Below are positions 61,301 to 64,000 of a stretch of 64,000 nt of DNA, one piece after another. The stretch is taken from assembly GCA_029207755.1 (NCBI GenBank), contig JARCOQ010000001.1, positions 94,119,640 to 94,183,639 of the forward strand, read 5' to 3'. Made by a program: the position numbers and the translations under genes. Numbering within the stretch: the first letter of the stretch is position 1; every line of letters starts with the position of its first letter. The DNA comes from Chamaea fasciata (lineage: Eukaryota; Chordata; Aves; Passeriformes; Sylviidae). Under the pieces are notes generated by a model. That model saw only the letters and a program-made list of their open reading frames with translations, was not told where the DNA came from and did not search any database.

Positions 61301-64000
61301 ATGTCTATTTCTAACACTTTAGGCATTTTCCCTGCTTGGGTACCTCTGCCATCACTCCAGCAATGTACAGACACCTACCAAGTCCAGTGTCTCTTTCCAG
61401 TGGAAGGCACAGCCACGAGATATGGTCTTCTTGGCCAAAAAAATCCACACACACACACCTGATTTAAAGCATGGAAATGCAGTTCTCTTGCTGCAATGCT
61501 GCCGTCATGGTTGCAGGCACACAGTCCCTGAGCAAGAGGCATGACTGGCTCCCTGAACCAGAAGCAGAACAGCCCAGTGCAGTTTCCATCTGTTAAACCT
61601 GCCCACACCTCTGGCTGCTTCTGCTCTGTGCACAGAAAGTTGTTAGATACTCAGCAGAAAAAGGAGATTGCCTAGTGAAAGTTTGGACAGTCAAAGTTTA
61701 AGGTACTCACTTGACACTTCCACATGACAGGGGATTTGAAATCTGCTTACCTGAAAACTGACAAAACAAATACAAATATAATTCCAAATTTCTGTCAGGT
61801 CCTCCTCTTTGATACCAGTATAAAACCAGTGAATTTTGGGGGGATATTAGATTTATGTGGTTTCTGTCACTGGCAGAAAATTTTTTTGCACTTTTTTCTT
61901 TGGACTGAGGTATTCTTTGGTGACTATACAAATAAACCATACTAATGAGCTTCAAATTCATCAAAAAAGGAGAAAGTCAAAACTGCTGTCACACACCACT
62001 TAACATGAAAAACTACTCTTCTTCCCTTCACTCCAAATTCCAGCATTATCAAAAAAAAAGTGCTAAATTAAAATGTACTGTTTTGTGCTGATTTTCATGG
62101 TTTCTCAGGCTATGCCACCATATTACAAGAGTGAGAGAAGATTAAATTATTAACTGTTTCTACATTATCCCACTGATTCAATCAGGGTCTTTCTCAACCA
62201 CTTATTTGACTAAATTTCATTATTTTAAGTACACTCTTTGAAATTTTGGATTGAGAAACTGCCCTCAATAAGGAAGAGATTTTACTGTTTGCCACTGTGG
62301 GATAAGTTACAAATGTCATACAGTATTTTCATGGCTCTCTGATTGACTGAAGTTTGCATGTGAAACCAGAGCAAGCAAATGGAGCTAACAAGTAGTGGGC
62401 TGGGAATTCTCTCTCACAACCAATTTCTTAGTCACAAGCAAATTTCATTATTAATGTCAGAAAATATATCCTGGAACATATCTTGCAAGGAGCTGAGCTT
62501 GCCTTTTGCATGCTGAGGGTCCTCTGTACTCCACAAGGTGTTCAGATCTCTGAGTATTCAGCTTCCACCAGCACAGAGAACCATCAGAGAAACTATTCCC
62601 ATGTCTTTGCACAGTCAGCACCCACAAAGTCATCAAAAATAGCAAAAGCTTACAATGACAAACATATTGAACCAAGGAGACATTCAGAATTTGAATGGAA
62701 ATTCATTAATCTAATGTGTCTGAATGTTAGATGAAAAAGAATGTTAAATGACAGATTTTACATTCAAAATGCTATGTCATTAGGAGATAATACTGGGACA
62801 GGAACATTTATTACGTTTTGTAACTACAGTGTGCTTTGCTGTATTTTCTAACCCCTGAGATGTTCTCAGTTTGGAAAATGAAAATCTGAAAAGAAAATTT
62901 TCTACTGTCAGTCGGTTTGATTTCCTGCATCTCATTGTTGTGATACTTACAATGTTAAATTGTGAACAATCTTTCACTACATTGGAAAATATTCCAGTAG
63001 GAAAGCATAGATTTTTGTGGCTTTTTTTACCAAGTCTACATTTGAGCTGCCTTACACTTCACTTTTGATAACATTGGTCAAACGACACTCCTTGAAGTAG
63101 TGAATTTCTGGGGCATAATCTGCCAACAAAAAGATTCAATTCTGTTCCTTACTGGTGTTCTCTTTGCACTGATGTTTCTGTCAGAGTCCTTGGACATGCT
63201 CTGAAGTTAAATCCCAACAAAGCCTATAACTTGTCTATAACACAACTAGGATGTGACTAAAGCAAATGACTTTGATTGAAGTAATGACACAAAATTGTGC
63301 TACTGAGCAGAAAGAATTATGGAAAGCTTGTTAATAGTCTATTTCTCATCAAAAATTTTATGTCCAGGTTCTTATCAGGAATGGACAAGAGAAGCTTCAG
63401 AGTCCTGCTGGGATCACTATGTTATGCCCCAGCCTGAGCAAGAGCTGTGTAGGAACAAGACCTTCACCTAAGGAGGAAATGGGTGAGAGAGGCCATGGAG
63501 ACTCTCCATCCCTGGGATGGTCTGATTTGTCCTCCCCGTCCCCAAAAGGAAATACAGAAAAGGCATCAGATCACTCTGCTCACCTTTTCTCTGCTTTGTA
63601 CTTCCCCTGGAAAAGGAAATTTTTCCACTAACTCTGGATGATTTTAAGGCAAACTGGCCCCATACAAATGGATAAACAGTATAAGGTAGATTATCAGACA
63701 AGATTTTTCTCAGTAATAGCCATAACATTCAAAAACCAAAAGCTTTTTAAGTGACTTGAGGGAACATGTTTTTGTGAGTCAGGATTACTCAAGTCCGCAA
63801 GTCTGCAGTGTTACTCACTGTATTTCTCTCTGGCCATTTTCCCTATGAGCCACCAGTGCCAAGGAACTGCCCTACTTCAATAAACACGCTTTGAATGTGC
63901 AGGATAACACAGAAACTACCCTTTGCAGCAACTGTGCCTCCAAGCTCCAGGAGGAAAGCTGAGAGAAAACAATTTTGTGGGATAGAATCCTACCTCCCTT
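58313..64000. other. Anonymous AT-rich non-coding sequence to the window end
   Basis: No gene is recognised. Open frames are 60-95 codons on both strands without domains. Stretch 60040-60230 is free of simple repeats and could be conserved non-coding DNA. A short (CA)6 run lies near 61447-61459. The 63400-63730 region is less AT-rich and open on both strands, but not identifiable. Confidence 0.55.

Noticed and set aside
1..64000. tRNA, rRNA, CRISPR array, bacterial operon or mitochondrial insertion
   Set aside because: No cloverleaf-like, ribosomal, regularly spaced direct-repeat or mitochondrial gene sequence was noticed on either strand.

Overview
This 64 kb window looks like non-coding nuclear DNA from a bird, most likely a neoavian and plausibly a songbird. 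The evidence is the repeat content: CR1 LINE fragments with the avian 3' end of 8-bp ATTCTRTG repeats, and four solo LTRs of endogenous-retrovirus types that I recognise from neoavian and passerine genomes. The rest is AT-rich and intron- or desert-like, with microsatellites and homopolymer tracts. I found no convincing protein-coding gene, tRNA, rRNA, CRISPR array or bacterial-type operon. The longest open frames are chance frames, low complexity, or lie inside repeats.

Layout. 1-1023: anonymous. 1024-1607: minus-strand solo LTR with a 5-bp target duplication. 1608-12380: mostly anonymous, with a TA microsatellite (3520-3590), a possible ancient repeat (10413-10510) and a (CAT)10 tract. 12381-13090: second solo LTR, minus strand. 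14911-17145: the largest element, a decayed minus-strand CR1 with endonuclease and reverse-transcriptase remnants joined by an internal deletion to its 3' UTR. 17553-18576: plus-strand solo LTR of a roughly 1 kb family whose second copy is at 45755-46800. 22301-25300: a CR1 reverse-transcriptase fragment, a long poly(A), MIR-like remnants and a long poly(T). 25276-45754: mostly unique sequence with a short CR1 tail (37131-37200), several perfect hairpins and stretches that could be conserved non-coding elements. 46801-64000: unique sequence with a possible decayed exon on the minus strand (48313-48595), a MIR-like remnant, a perfect 20-bp palindrome, a G-quadruplex motif, a CR1 3' tail (52050-52194) and two more microsatellites.

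No genes here work together. The window is best read as an intergenic gap or a large intron shaped by old retrotransposon insertions. I did not find a new biological system. The observations most worth checking are the exon-like segment near 48.4 kb, the perfect hairpins near 35.1, 40.4, 40.7 and 49.1 kb, the two long homopolymers sharing the same 12-mer, and the unique stretches that look like regulatory conserved elements. All family assignments come from recognition by eye without a database search, so subfamily names are deliberately not given.
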